Positions 23,381 through 29,371 of a stretch of 29,371 bases of DNA are shown in pieces. The stretch is taken from positions 1 through 29,371 of the forward strand of contig CANPYH010000003.1 in the NCBI GenBank assembly GCA_947588325.1, read 5' to 3'. The stretch is from an uncultured Clostridia bacterium (GTDB taxonomy: Bacteria; Bacillota; Clostridia; Christensenellales; Pumilibacteraceae). How positions within the stretch are numbered: the first letter of the stretch is position 1; every line of letters starts with the position of its first letter. Made by a program: the position numbers and the translations under genes. The notes below the pieces were generated by a model. The model did no database searches, was not told the DNA's origin, and saw only the letters and a list, made by a program, of their open reading frames with translations.

Positions 23381-23851
23381 TTAATCCGAAGGATCCTCGG
23401 GCATACGATCGAGTTGTATCCCCGCCTCTTTGAGAAGTCGGAGAGAGAAGTCGTCGGGATAGCCGTGCTTATATACAACCCGAGAAATTCCCGCGTTTAT
23501 GATTATCTTGGTGCAGATTATGCAGGGCTGGTGCGTGCAATAGAGCGTCGAACCCTCGATCCTCACACCCATCTTCGCCGCCTGCGCAATGGCGTTCTGC
23601 TCGGCGTGGACGGCGTAGCACAGCTCCTGCCTCGTTCCGCTGGGTATGTTCATCTCGCGGCGGAGACAGGTTCCCCTGTCGCGGCAACTCTCGATCCCGC
23701 TCGGCGCTCCGTTATATCCCGTCGTCATAATGCGCTTGTTCTTGACTATAACCGCGCCTATGTGTCTGTTGTCCTGATAGCAGCTGCTCCAGCCCCCCAC
23801 CGTTTCGGCGAGTTCCATGAAGCGCATATCCCATTTATCGAATGTCGGCAT
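23381..23851 (-). CDS. Deoxycytidylate (dCMP) deaminase family protein
   Basis: Zinc deaminase converting dCMP to dUMP for thymidylate synthesis; the same family includes ComEB. The 156-residue protein starts at 23849-23851 (MPTFDKWDMRFME); the longer frame upstream crosses the promoter. Zinc/catalytic signature: HAEQNA (82-87, His82 ligand, Glu84 proton shuttle) and PCIICTK (109-115, Cys110 and Cys113). Further family features are GAVIVKNKRIMTTGYNGAPSG and the internal Cys cluster at 56-62. The ribosome site is modest (AGGGGAAAG). Exact substrate is inferred. Confidence 0.88.
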   Translation of the reverse strand: MPTFDKWDMRFMELAETVGGWSSCYQDNRHIGAVIVKNKRIMTTGYNGAPSGIESCRDRGTCLRREMNIPSGTRQELCYAVHAEQNAIAQAAKMGVRIEGSTLYCTHQPCIICTKIIINAGISRVVYKHGYPDDFSLRLLKEAGIQLDRMPEDPSD

Positions 23852-23887
23852 CTTCTCTTTCCCCTGTCTTATATTCTTTCTCTGTTG

Positions 23888-23916
23888 ATTATAACAGACG
23901 GCGCGCTCTCTTTCAA
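23888..23916 (-). promoter_or_regulatory. Promoter of the deaminase gene
   Basis: Minus-strand TTGAAA (23911-23916), 17-bp spacer and perfect TATAAT (23888-23893), about 30 nt before the start codon. Confidence 0.75.
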
Positions 23917-23991
23917 GTCTATGCGCAAAAATTTTTGCTATTTTGTAAATTTTTATGGATATTATAAGGCTTAATCGGTGCAAAGACTTCT

Positions 23992-24225
23992 TTAATCCTT
24001 GCTTGCCTTAACGGCGGCCCTGACTACCTCTGTCTCCGTCGCGTTTAGTTTGCCATCTTCGAGGTGGCTCATGACCCACTTGTTAAACTTCACTATCTTC
24101 TCCTCGCTGTTGAGAAGGTGAAGCATTGTCAACCGACTTCCCTTTTCCAAATGAATTTCATCATCTATCGAGTGAAGCAATTGTACCAGAGCTTTTCTGT
24201 ACGGATTGTTCTCGTCTATCGCCAT
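23992..24225 (-). CDS. Small hypothetical protein, 77 residues
   Basis: No family recognised. The product is soluble, helical-looking and without a signal peptide. It has an acidic middle part (HSIDDEIHLEKGS) and the C-terminal segment DGKLNATETEVVRAAVKASKD. A strong GGAGGTG precedes the ATG and a near-consensus promoter lies upstream, so it is very probably expressed. It lies 140 bp before the deaminase gene, which has its own promoter. Confidence 0.7.
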   Translation of the reverse strand: MAIDENNPYRKALVQLLHSIDDEIHLEKGSRLTMLHLLNSEEKIVKFNKWVMSHLEDGKLNATETEVVRAAVKASKD

Positions 24226-24286
24226 ATTTCCGCACCTCCTCGTGTTTCAAATATTCTTGTTCGGTAAGTTCTTCGGAAATATTTAT

Positions 24287-24315
24287 ATTATACGGCATTT
24301 CGCCGTTATAGTCAA
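24287..24315 (-). promoter_or_regulatory. Promoter of the 77-residue gene
   Basis: Minus-strand TTGACT (24310-24315), 17-bp spacer and TATAAT (24287-24292), leaving a ~55-nt leader. Confidence 0.75.
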
Positions 24316-24357
24316 TCCCATTTCAAGACAGTCCGAGCCGATAATTCTTCCCTGCCG

Positions 24358-24391
24358 ATAGGAATTAAGAGCTTATAGGAATTAAGAGCTT
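24358..24391. repeat. 17-bp tandem duplication
   Basis: ATAGGAATTAAGAGCTT occurs twice back to back (24358-24374 and 24375-24391) between the divergent promoters of the 77-residue gene and groES. Nothing else is recognised in 24316-24445. Confidence 0.8.
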
Positions 24392-24445
24392 GCTTTTGCG
24401 CCGCAAAACTTCGTAAAAATTTTTTTCGTTTTTTGCACAAATCCC

Positions 24446-24504
24446 TTGACAATCGCATAATGCGGGTCTATAATTAGCAATGTCAAAAGTCAAAGAAAGT
24501 CAAA
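24446..24504 (+). promoter_or_regulatory. groESL promoter P1 with triple-heptad CtsR operator
   Basis: TTGACA (24446-24451), 17-bp spacer, TATAAT (24469-24474), then TGTCAAA-AGTCAAA-GAA-AGTCAAA (24481-24504). This is the same three-heptad layout and the same position relative to the -10 as at the ctsR promoter. The CIRCE inverted repeat (TTAGCACTC-N9-GAGTGCTAA) is absent from the region, so HrcA control is not supported. Confidence 0.88.
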
Positions 24505-24554
24505 TATCGAAAAAACACGATTTTTGCGAAGTTTGCCGCAAACGGCAATATCGC

Positions 24555-24584
24555 TTGACAAACGAGACAGGTAAATATTAAAAT
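24555..24584 (+). promoter_or_regulatory. Possible second groESL promoter P2
   Basis: TTGACA (24555-24560), 18-bp spacer and TAAAAT (24579-24584), 27 bp before the groES ATG and beyond the CtsR operator. If active it would give CtsR-independent basal expression. Confidence 0.5.
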
Positions 24585-24611
24585 GTGTTAAAACATTTGA
24601 GGAGGAACAAA

Positions 24612-24896
24612 ATGTCAATCAAACCTTTATTCGACAGAGTAGTCGTAGAGCAGACGAACACCGAAGAGACGACCAAGAGCGGTATCGTCCTGCTTGCAAA
24701 GGATCAGGAAAAGCCGCAGATGGCTGTCGTTGTTGCAGTCGGTCCCGGCGGAATTGTGGACGGCAAAGAAGTTAAAATGTACGTCAAAGTCGGAGATAAA
24801 GTTCTCTGCTCCAAGTATGCGGGCAGCGAGTTCAAGATCGACGGCAAAGAAGTCACTATCCTTCGTCAGAGTGACATTCTCGCCATCGTGGAATAA
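24612..24896 (+). CDS. groES: Co-chaperonin GroES
   Basis: Forms the heptameric lid of the GroEL folding chamber. The 94-residue product (MSIKPLFDRVVVEQ) has the mobile loop EETTKSGIVLLAKDQEKPQ (18-36), GPGG (44-47), YAGSEFKIDGKEV and the terminal SDILAIVE. GAGGAGG precedes the ATG at 24612; an earlier in-frame ATG lacks a ribosome site. It ends 15 bp before groEL. Confidence 0.97.
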   Translation: MSIKPLFDRVVVEQTNTEETTKSGIVLLAKDQEKPQMAVVVAVGPGGIVDGKEVKMYVKVGDKVLCSKYAGSEFKIDGKEVTILRQSDILAIVE

Positions 24897-24911
24897 TTTC
24901 GGAGGTTTATT

Positions 24912-26543
24912 ATGGCAAAACAGCTTAAACACGGAGAAGAAGCGAGAAAGGCGCTCGAAGCGGGCGTAAACACCCTCGCTAACACAGTTAAAATCACCCT
25001 CGGTCCCAAGGGCAGAAACGTCGTTTTGGATAAGAAGTACGGCGCTCCCCTTATCACCAACGACGGCGTGACCATCGCCAAAGAGATCGAACTCGAAGAT
25101 CCCTTCGAGAATCTCGGCGCACAGCTCGTCAAGGAAGTTTCCACCAAGACCAACGACGTCGCGGGAGACGGCACCACCACCGCTTGCGTACTCGCGCAGG
25201 CTATCATCCGCGAGGGGCTTAAGAACGTCGCGGCGGGCGCAAATCCCATGATAGTAAAGAAGGGTATCGCCGCCGCCACGCAGGCAACCGTCGATTATCT
25301 CAAGAGCATTTCCAAGGAAGTCGATTCCTCGGAAGCTATCAAGCAGGTCGCAAGCATTTCCGCGAGCGACGACACCGTCGGCTCCCTCATCGCCGAAGCC
25401 TTCGAGAAGGTCGGCAAAGACGGCGTTATAACCGTCGAAGAGTCCAAGACCATGAACACCGTGCTTAACGTCGTCGAAGGTATGCAATTCGACAGAGGTT
25501 ACGCTTCGAGTTACATGGTAACGGATACGGATAAGATGGAGTGCGTATTCGACAATCCCGCAATTCTCATTACCGATAAGAAGATATCCAATATACAGGA
25601 GATCCTTCCCCTGCTCGAGCAAGTTATACAGTCCAACCTCAAACTCATGATTATTGCCGAGGATATCGAGAGCGAGCCCCTCGCCACCCTCGTTGTCAAT
25701 AAACTCCGCGGCACCTTCAATTGCGTTGCCGTCAAAGCACCGGGCTTCGGCGACAGAAGAAAGGAAATGCTCCGCGACATAGCCGTTCTCACGGGCGGCA
25801 CCGTCGTCAGCGAAGAGACGGGTCTCGAACTCAAAGACACCAAGATCGAGATGCTCGGCCGCGCAAAGCAGATTAAGGTGGATAAGGAAAACACCACCAT
25901 CGTCGAAGGTATGGGCAACCCGCAGGAGATACTCAACCGTATCAACATGATCAAGGCGCAAATGGAGACCACTACCAGCGACTATGACAAGGAGAAGCTC
26001 GCCGAGAGATTGGCTAAACTCGCAGGCGGCGTTGCTGTAATCGGCGTAGGCGCGGCTACCGAAGTGGAGATGAAGGAAAAGAAACTCCGCATCGAGGACG
26101 CTCTTGCGGCGACGAGGGCAGCCGTCGAAGAGGGTATCGTTCCGGGCGGCGGCGTTGCGCTCCTCTCCGCTATCCCCACCGTCAAGGCGCTTATCAAGAC
26201 GCTCGACGGCGACGAAAAGACGGGCGCAACCATCGTGCTCAAAGCGCTCGAGGAGCCCGTTCGTCAGATCGCGGCTAACGCGGGCGTGGACGGCGGAGTG
26301 GTTGTTAACACCATTCTCTCCAAGAAAAACCCCAACTTCGGATATAACGCGCTTAAAGACGAGTATTGCGACGTCGTTGCCGCAGGTATACTCGACCCGA
26401 CCAAGGTCACGAGAAGCGCGCTCCAGAACGCTTCGAGCGTCGCGGCTACCCTGCTCACCACCGAGAGCATTGTAACCGATATCCCAGCTCCCGAGCCTCC
26501 CGCACCCGCAGGCGGCATGGGCGGCATGGGCGGCATGTACTAA
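24912..26543 (+). CDS. groEL: Chaperonin GroEL
   Basis: ATP-driven folding chamber subunit, 543 residues, full length. Family motifs: TLGPKGRNVVLDKKYGAP (30-47), the ATP-site loop DVAGDGTTTA (86-95), SEVPSQ-region equivalents in the apical domain (GFGDRRKEML), the signature AALAATRAAVEEGIVPGGG-type segment (about 396-415) and the C-terminal GGM repeat (GGMGGMGGMY). CGGAGG precedes the ATG. Co-transcribed with groES. Confidence 0.98.
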   Translation: MAKQLKHGEEARKALEAGVNTLANTVKITLGPKGRNVVLDKKYGAPLITNDGVTIAKEIELEDPFENLGAQLVKEVSTKTNDVAGDGTTTACVLAQAIIREGLKNVAAGANPMIVKKGIAAATQATVDYLKSISKEVDSSEAIKQVASISASDDTVGSLIAEAFEKVGKDGVITVEESKTMNTVLNVVEGMQFDRGYASSYMVTDTDKMECVFDNPAILITDKKISNIQEILPLLEQVIQSNLKLMIIAEDIESEPLATLVVNKLRGTFNCVAVKAPGFGDRRKEMLRDIAVLTGGTVVSEETGLELKDTKIEMLGRAKQIKVDKENTTIVEGMGNPQEILNRINMIKAQMETTTSDYDKEKLAERLAKLAGGVAVIGVGAATEVEMKEKKLRIEDALAATRAAVEEGIVPGGGVALLSAIPTVKALIKTLDGDEKTGATIVLKALEEPVRQIAANAGVDGGVVVNTILSKKNPNFGYNALKDEYCDVVAAGILDPTKVTRSALQNASSVAATLLTTESIVTDIPAPEPPAPAGGMGGMGGMY

Positions 26544-26563
26544 TCCGCTATAAATAGTCAAAG

Positions 26564-26593
26564 GCGCTTCGGTTAAAGCCGAGGCGCTTTTTT
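26564..26593 (+). terminator. groESL terminator
   Basis: Hairpin GCGCTTCGG-ttaaa... CCGAGGCGC (26564-26587, one G-T pair) followed by six T residues. Confidence 0.9.
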
Positions 26594-26634
26594 CTTACCC
26601 GCCGTCCATAAAATCAAGTCCCTTCCCCTTTTGC

Positions 26635-26664
26635 TTGACAGCTCGCCCGCGCAGGTGATATAAT
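26635..26664 (+). promoter_or_regulatory. Promoter of the riboswitch-lipoprotein operon
   Basis: TTGACA (26635-26640), 18-bp spacer and TATAAT (26659-26664). Transcription would begin near 26671, just upstream of the riboswitch P1 strand. Confidence 0.85.
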
Positions 26665-26685
26665 CGCGGTGAAAAAGCGAATAGA

Positions 26686-26779
26686 CGACGCGAGCGGTAG
26701 TTTTACCGATTGCAGGGGAAGTGCGGTGAAAACCCGTCGCAACAGCCATTACGGTTAAAGTCCGAATACCTGCCCGTCG
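26686..26779 (+). ncRNA. Cobalamin-class riboswitch aptamer (short form)
   Basis: The conserved B12 box AAAGTCCGAATACCTGCC lies at 26757-26774. The upstream core has GGGGAAGTGCGGTGAAAACC (26715-26734) and CGCAACAGCC, as in cobalamin riboswitches. A closing stem can be drawn: CGACG (26686-26690) with CGTCG (26775-26779) and GGTAG (26696-26700) with CTGCC (26770-26774), one G-T pair and a 5-nt bulge. It is compact, lacking the extended P5/P6 arms of the long AdoCbl form, which suggests a class-II-like variant. Covariance-model confirmation is outstanding. Confidence 0.85.
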
Positions 26780-26799
26780 GAATCTGCGTTATTTTTTCT

Positions 26800-26862
26800 C
26801 GGGCAGCGGAGAAGTTTTCGATAACGATTTTTTGTCGTGCCCGATTAAGGCACGATTTTTTT
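26800..26862 (+). terminator. Riboswitch expression platform with intrinsic terminator
   Basis: A terminator stem TCGTGCC (26835-26841) / GGCACGA (26849-26855) plus seven T residues ends immediately before the ribosome site at 26863. CGGGCAG (26800-26806) can pair either with CTGCCCG in the end of the aptamer (26770-26776) or with TGCCCG (26838-26843) in the terminator arm. These are mutually exclusive choices suited to ligand-controlled termination. Confidence 0.8.
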
Positions 26863-26874
26863 ACGGAGGTTAAT

Positions 26875-28797
26875 ATGAAAAAGTCAATTGTTTTCGCTCT
26901 CACGGCGATATTGGCCCTGCTTTTTGCCTTCACGGGTTGCGCCGATACAAGCCCGCGCTACCGAATAGCCGTCGGTTGGTCGGAGGGCGTAGAGGGCGTA
27001 ATATTCACGCAGGGCGGCGAGCGGCTCTTCCCGCGAAACGGAGTTATCTCGACGGACGACGGCGGCGACATAGCCGTCGAAGTCTATCTCTCCCGCGGTT
27101 ACAGGCAGAACGAACCCATACTTAAAGTGGACGGCATTGAGGCGTCGTCTCTCACCCTTCCCGCCGCCGCTTCGTCGGCAGAGATAACGGCGGTGCCTAA
27201 CTCCGACGTCTCCCTCACCCTCGGCGAAGGTGTGGGATACACCCTATCCGAGCTTAAACGAGTGGACGAAGCTATCGGCTACACGTCGGTTGTGGGGCTT
27301 AAACTCGAGGAGGGCTACCGACAGTCATCGGCAAGGGCTTCGGTTATCGCCGTCGGCGCGGACTATGAGGCGATTACTTCCCTCTCCCGCTATGACCTCG
27401 ACGAAGTGGAGTTGAAGAGCGAGGGCTACCATTCATTCTACCTCGTCAGAGTGCTGGAAAACACCACGATTTGCGTCAGCGGCGTTGCGGCGGACGGCGC
27501 CGACCCCGACTATCTCGCTACCGTCACGCACGTCGGCGGCGAGGGCTATACCCTCCGCGCCCTCATAGACGGCAACAACGACGGAATAAGCGACGCGCAA
27601 ACGGTGCTGCTCGGCAGTCAGACTTACGCCAAAGGCACCCTGCTCAATCTCATGATATACCGTGACAGCGCATATTCCGCCGCAAACGCAAAATTATTCG
27701 CGGGCGGCACGGAAATTACGGGTACGCAGGGCGACGGTGCGGACGAGTCCGACCCGCTGTCAAACGGGCTTATATATACCATACGCGTCGAGGGCGATAT
27801 AACCCTCACCGTCACGGGGGTTAAGAAGATCGGGCAATTCACACTGCACATCATGAACAAGGACGGAACGCAGCGATACCGCAACTTTTTCCGCGCCGAC
27901 AGCCTTGCCGAAGCGCTTGCACAGGTGCCGGGTAACGACGAGCGGGAAAACGAGGCTTATTCCGTCTGGTGGGAGCCCAATCCCGGCGAAGGATACACAT
28001 TCAGGTATTGGCGATTCGTCGGCGGCGCGTTTGAGGAAATAACCGCCGACTACCTGCCCGAAGAGTATGAGGACATATATTGCGGATATGTCCCGAACGG
28101 TTCGACGCCCGACGACCCCATGGACAGACCCACCGTCCCCCACATTCCCGACGAGCCGACCGTCCCCTCGGCAGATGATATGCCCGAGTCGCTGGTTAAT
28201 GCCCTCGAAGGCGTCGCCGCGCTCACTCTGTCGGAGAAGGAGAGCAAACAATGGGTGCTCGCCTGGGCGGCTTACCAACTGCGAAAAGCGGGGGTTAAGG
28301 ACGTCGCCCGCCCCGCCCCATTCGGTTATGATAACGTCCGCGATTCCTACCTCGATGGGATAGTCGACGATATGGCGGGAGTGGCGACTAACGACCTCTG
28401 GGTGTACGCTTACGACATGCTCGGCGGCTCGTCGGACATAGACGTCGGCGCGTCGCTGTACTCGGCGTTCGTCAATCCGCGGACGGGAGCGCACGGAGCG
28501 GCTAACCGCGAAGCATTCTTCCTCGAGATCGCGCCCCTGCTCGGCGATTACGAGACCAAAACTTCCTTCACCGTGCAGGACAACGATATGGACTTAAACA
28601 TATCCTTCGTGCTTGTGCTGGACAGGTTAGGCGCGAAGTGGACGATAGGTTACGGAAACTCGGTGAAGGGCTTTACCGAAAGCTCTTTCCGCGAATATGC
28701 GCGGGAACACGCGCACGAACAGGTGATGTCAAATGTTATCAAAGAAGTGTTTGATTATATCGATACTCTCGGCTCTCGCGCTGATTCCGCTGTTTAG
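26875..28797 (+). CDS. Riboswitch-controlled surface lipoprotein, 640 residues
   Basis: No family recognised. A lipoprotein signal peptide (MKKSIVFALTAILALLFAF) ends at TGC (Cys22). Residues ~25-370 are beta-rich with repeating strand units ending in ENTTICVSGV and EGDITLTVTGV, as in Ig-like stalk repeats. About 375-460 resembles a further small beta domain (YTFRYWRFVGGAFEEI). A Pro/Asp linker (about 460-485) leads to a C-terminal domain (about 490-640) that is largely helical (KQWVLAWAAYQLRKAGV; FREYAREHAHEQVMSN) around a short beta hairpin. ACGGAGGT precedes the ATG; the frame is open further upstream through the riboswitch but that part is not coding. The cobalamin-type riboswitch suggests a role in corrinoid capture; this is inference. 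Confidence 0.8.
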   Translation: MKKSIVFALTAILALLFAFTGCADTSPRYRIAVGWSEGVEGVIFTQGGERLFPRNGVISTDDGGDIAVEVYLSRGYRQNEPILKVDGIEASSLTLPAAASSAEITAVPNSDVSLTLGEGVGYTLSELKRVDEAIGYTSVVGLKLEEGYRQSSARASVIAVGADYEAITSLSRYDLDEVELKSEGYHSFYLVRVLENTTICVSGVAADGADPDYLATVTHVGGEGYTLRALIDGNNDGISDAQTVLLGSQTYAKGTLLNLMIYRDSAYSAANAKLFAGGTEITGTQGDGADESDPLSNGLIYTIRVEGDITLTVTGVKKIGQFTLHIMNKDGTQRYRNFFRADSLAEALAQVPGNDERENEAYSVWWEPNPGEGYTFRYWRFVGGAFEEITADYLPEEYEDIYCGYVPNGSTPDDPMDRPTVPHIPDEPTVPSADDMPESLVNALEGVAALTLSEKESKQWVLAWAAYQLRKAGVKDVARPAPFGYDNVRDSYLDGIVDDMAGVATNDLWVYAYDMLGGSSDIDVGASLYSAFVNPRTGAHGAANREAFFLEIAPLLGDYETKTSFTVQDNDMDLNISFVLVLDRLGAKWTIGYGNSVKGFTESSFREYAREHAHEQVMSNVIKEVFDYIDTLGSRADSAV

Positions 28798-29179
28798 TAT
28801 ACCGATGGGTTGCGCCTCCCCCGCCGAAATCCCCGCGCTCTCACGCCCCGCGCCCGAAGCGGGAGATGGCGTGACCGTCTATGTCCTTACAAAGTACGAA
28901 CTGACGGAGGTGTCGGCGGACTTCGGCGACTACACGTCCTGGGCGGAGATGATCGAAGCTGAGTTCGACGGCAGAAGCGAAGAGCGCGGAAGGGCTGAAT
29001 GGCGGGGCGGCTACGTGACGTCTATCGGGAAATTGCGCCCGAACGACGCAAACAAGATCGTCATCTATCTAAACGGGGTATATTCCCCATACTTTGCCCG
29101 AGGGTGCGAATACGCCAAAGGTTATGCCCTCGCCTTTGTGGAGCGCGGCGCGGAAGGATTTTTTAACTCGCAGGCGTAG
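28733..29179 (+). CDS. Small lipoprotein with DUF4430-like (transcobalamin beta-like) domain
   Basis: A 148-residue exported lipoprotein overlapping the previous gene by 65 bp in another frame. The overlap is real because the signal peptide (MLSKKCLIISILSALALIPL) needs this start and ends at MGC (Cys27); AGGTGATG lies upstream of the ATG. The mature part has GVTVYVLTKYELTEV, then GGYVTSIGKL (92-101) and IVIYLNGVYSPYFARGC (109-125). That order matches the DUF4430 pattern in which a YVTSI segment precedes a Y-x-NG strand, the fold shared with the beta domain of intrinsic factor/transcobalamin. Assignment is by eye. Shared riboswitch control supports a corrinoid-binding role. Confidence 0.65.
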   Translation: MLSKKCLIISILSALALIPLFSIPMGCASPAEIPALSRPAPEAGDGVTVYVLTKYELTEVSADFGDYTSWAEMIEAEFDGRSEERGRAEWRGGYVTSIGKLRPNDANKIVIYLNGVYSPYFARGCEYAKGYALAFVERGAEGFFNSQA

Positions 29180-29228
29180 CATAAGCGCACAGTGCGGGAG
29201 AAATATAAGGGACAAAACACAACGAAAG

Positions 29229-29262
29229 ACGCGCCGCGGCTGATTGCCGTAGCGCGTTTTTG
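29229..29262 (+). terminator. Terminator of the lipoprotein operon
   Basis: Hairpin ACGCGCCGCGGC / GCCGTAGCGCGT (29229-29257; ten of twelve positions paired) followed by TTTTTGTATTTT. It separates the rightward operon from the leftward gene at the window edge. Confidence 0.8.
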
Positions 29263-29277
29263 TATTTTCGGTTATTA

Positions 29278-29371
29278 TCAGACGAGCAGTTCGGAGTGAT
29301 CGGGAACGCCGCCCATGCCCGAGTATACCCTGTAACTTCCGTAGTTCATATTCTCGTCGGCAACAACGTAT
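29278..29371 (-). CDS. 3' end of an unidentified leftward gene
   Basis: Thirty codons are visible before the TGA at 29278-29280; the C-terminus reads DENMNYGSYRVYSGMGGVPD and ends HSELLV. Codon use and the convergent terminator next to it support a real gene. Too little is present to name it. Confidence 0.55.
   Translation of the reverse strand, partial: YVVADENMNYGSYRVYSGMGGVPDHSELLV

Noticed and set aside
24446..24611. CIRCE/HrcA operator before groES
   Set aside because: No TTAGCACTC / GAGTGCTAA inverted repeat is present; the GTCAAA heptads fit CtsR instead.
24627..26561. A 644-codon open frame antisense to groES-groEL
   Set aside because: It covers two highly conserved genes exactly and has no ribosome site or family resemblance; long antisense frames are common over GroEL genes with this codon use.

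Overview
The window looks like chromosomal DNA of a monoderm Bacillota, most likely an uncultured gut-type clostridium. The evidence is the CtsR-McsA-McsB-ClpC arginine-phosphorylation/proteolysis operon, the long-form ribosome hibernation factor, strong GGAGG ribosome binding sites, canonical TTGACA-17-TATAAT promoters and lipobox proteins. Base composition is moderate, and coding is almost entirely on the minus strand except for groESL and the two lipoprotein genes at the right end. No rRNA or tRNA gene was recognised.

Layout, left to right. (1) 1-4400: a phosphate-starvation locus read leftwards, pstS > pstCA (the two permeases fused in one frame) > pstB > a PhoB/PhoP-type response regulator cut by the window edge. 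A dispersed palindromic repeat lies between pstB and the regulator. (2) 4477-11333: a central-metabolism run read leftwards from a textbook promoter: hpf > pgi > a TIM-barrel sugar-phosphate isomerase/epimerase-like gene > pgk > a one-pass membrane protein > an MscS-type channel > a maltose/galactoside acetyltransferase. (3) 11334-15889: an accessory island holding two surface lipoproteins (a GH16 licheninase-like enzyme and a two-BIG2-domain protein). It is bracketed by two direct copies of a ~420 bp composite repeat, each with a MITE-like palindromic element at its left end. There are also tandem hairpin repeats and a two-repeat, CRISPR-like unit with no cas genes. (4) 15890-18363: a small XRE regulator, a LytTR response regulator and a GHKL sensor kinase, behind an AT-rich inverted-repeat operator. 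(5) 18506-23097: ctsR-mcsA-mcsB-clpC from a CtsR-controlled promoter. (6) 23381-24315: a dCMP/cytidine deaminase-family gene and a 77-residue orphan gene, each with its own promoter. (7) 24446-26593: groES-groEL, rightward, behind an operator with the same three-heptad design as the ctsR promoter and no CIRCE element. (8) 26635-29262: a cobalamin-class riboswitch, an intrinsic terminator and two overlapping lipoprotein genes. The second resembles a DUF4430 (transcobalamin beta-like) domain, so this may be an extracellular cobalamin-capture module. (9) 29278-29371: the 3' end of a leftward gene.

The regions of most interest are the riboswitch-controlled lipoprotein pair, the shared triple-heptad CtsR operator of clpC and groESL, the PstC-PstA fusion, and the repeat-bracketed glucanase island with its variable-tip palindromes and CRISPR-like unit.
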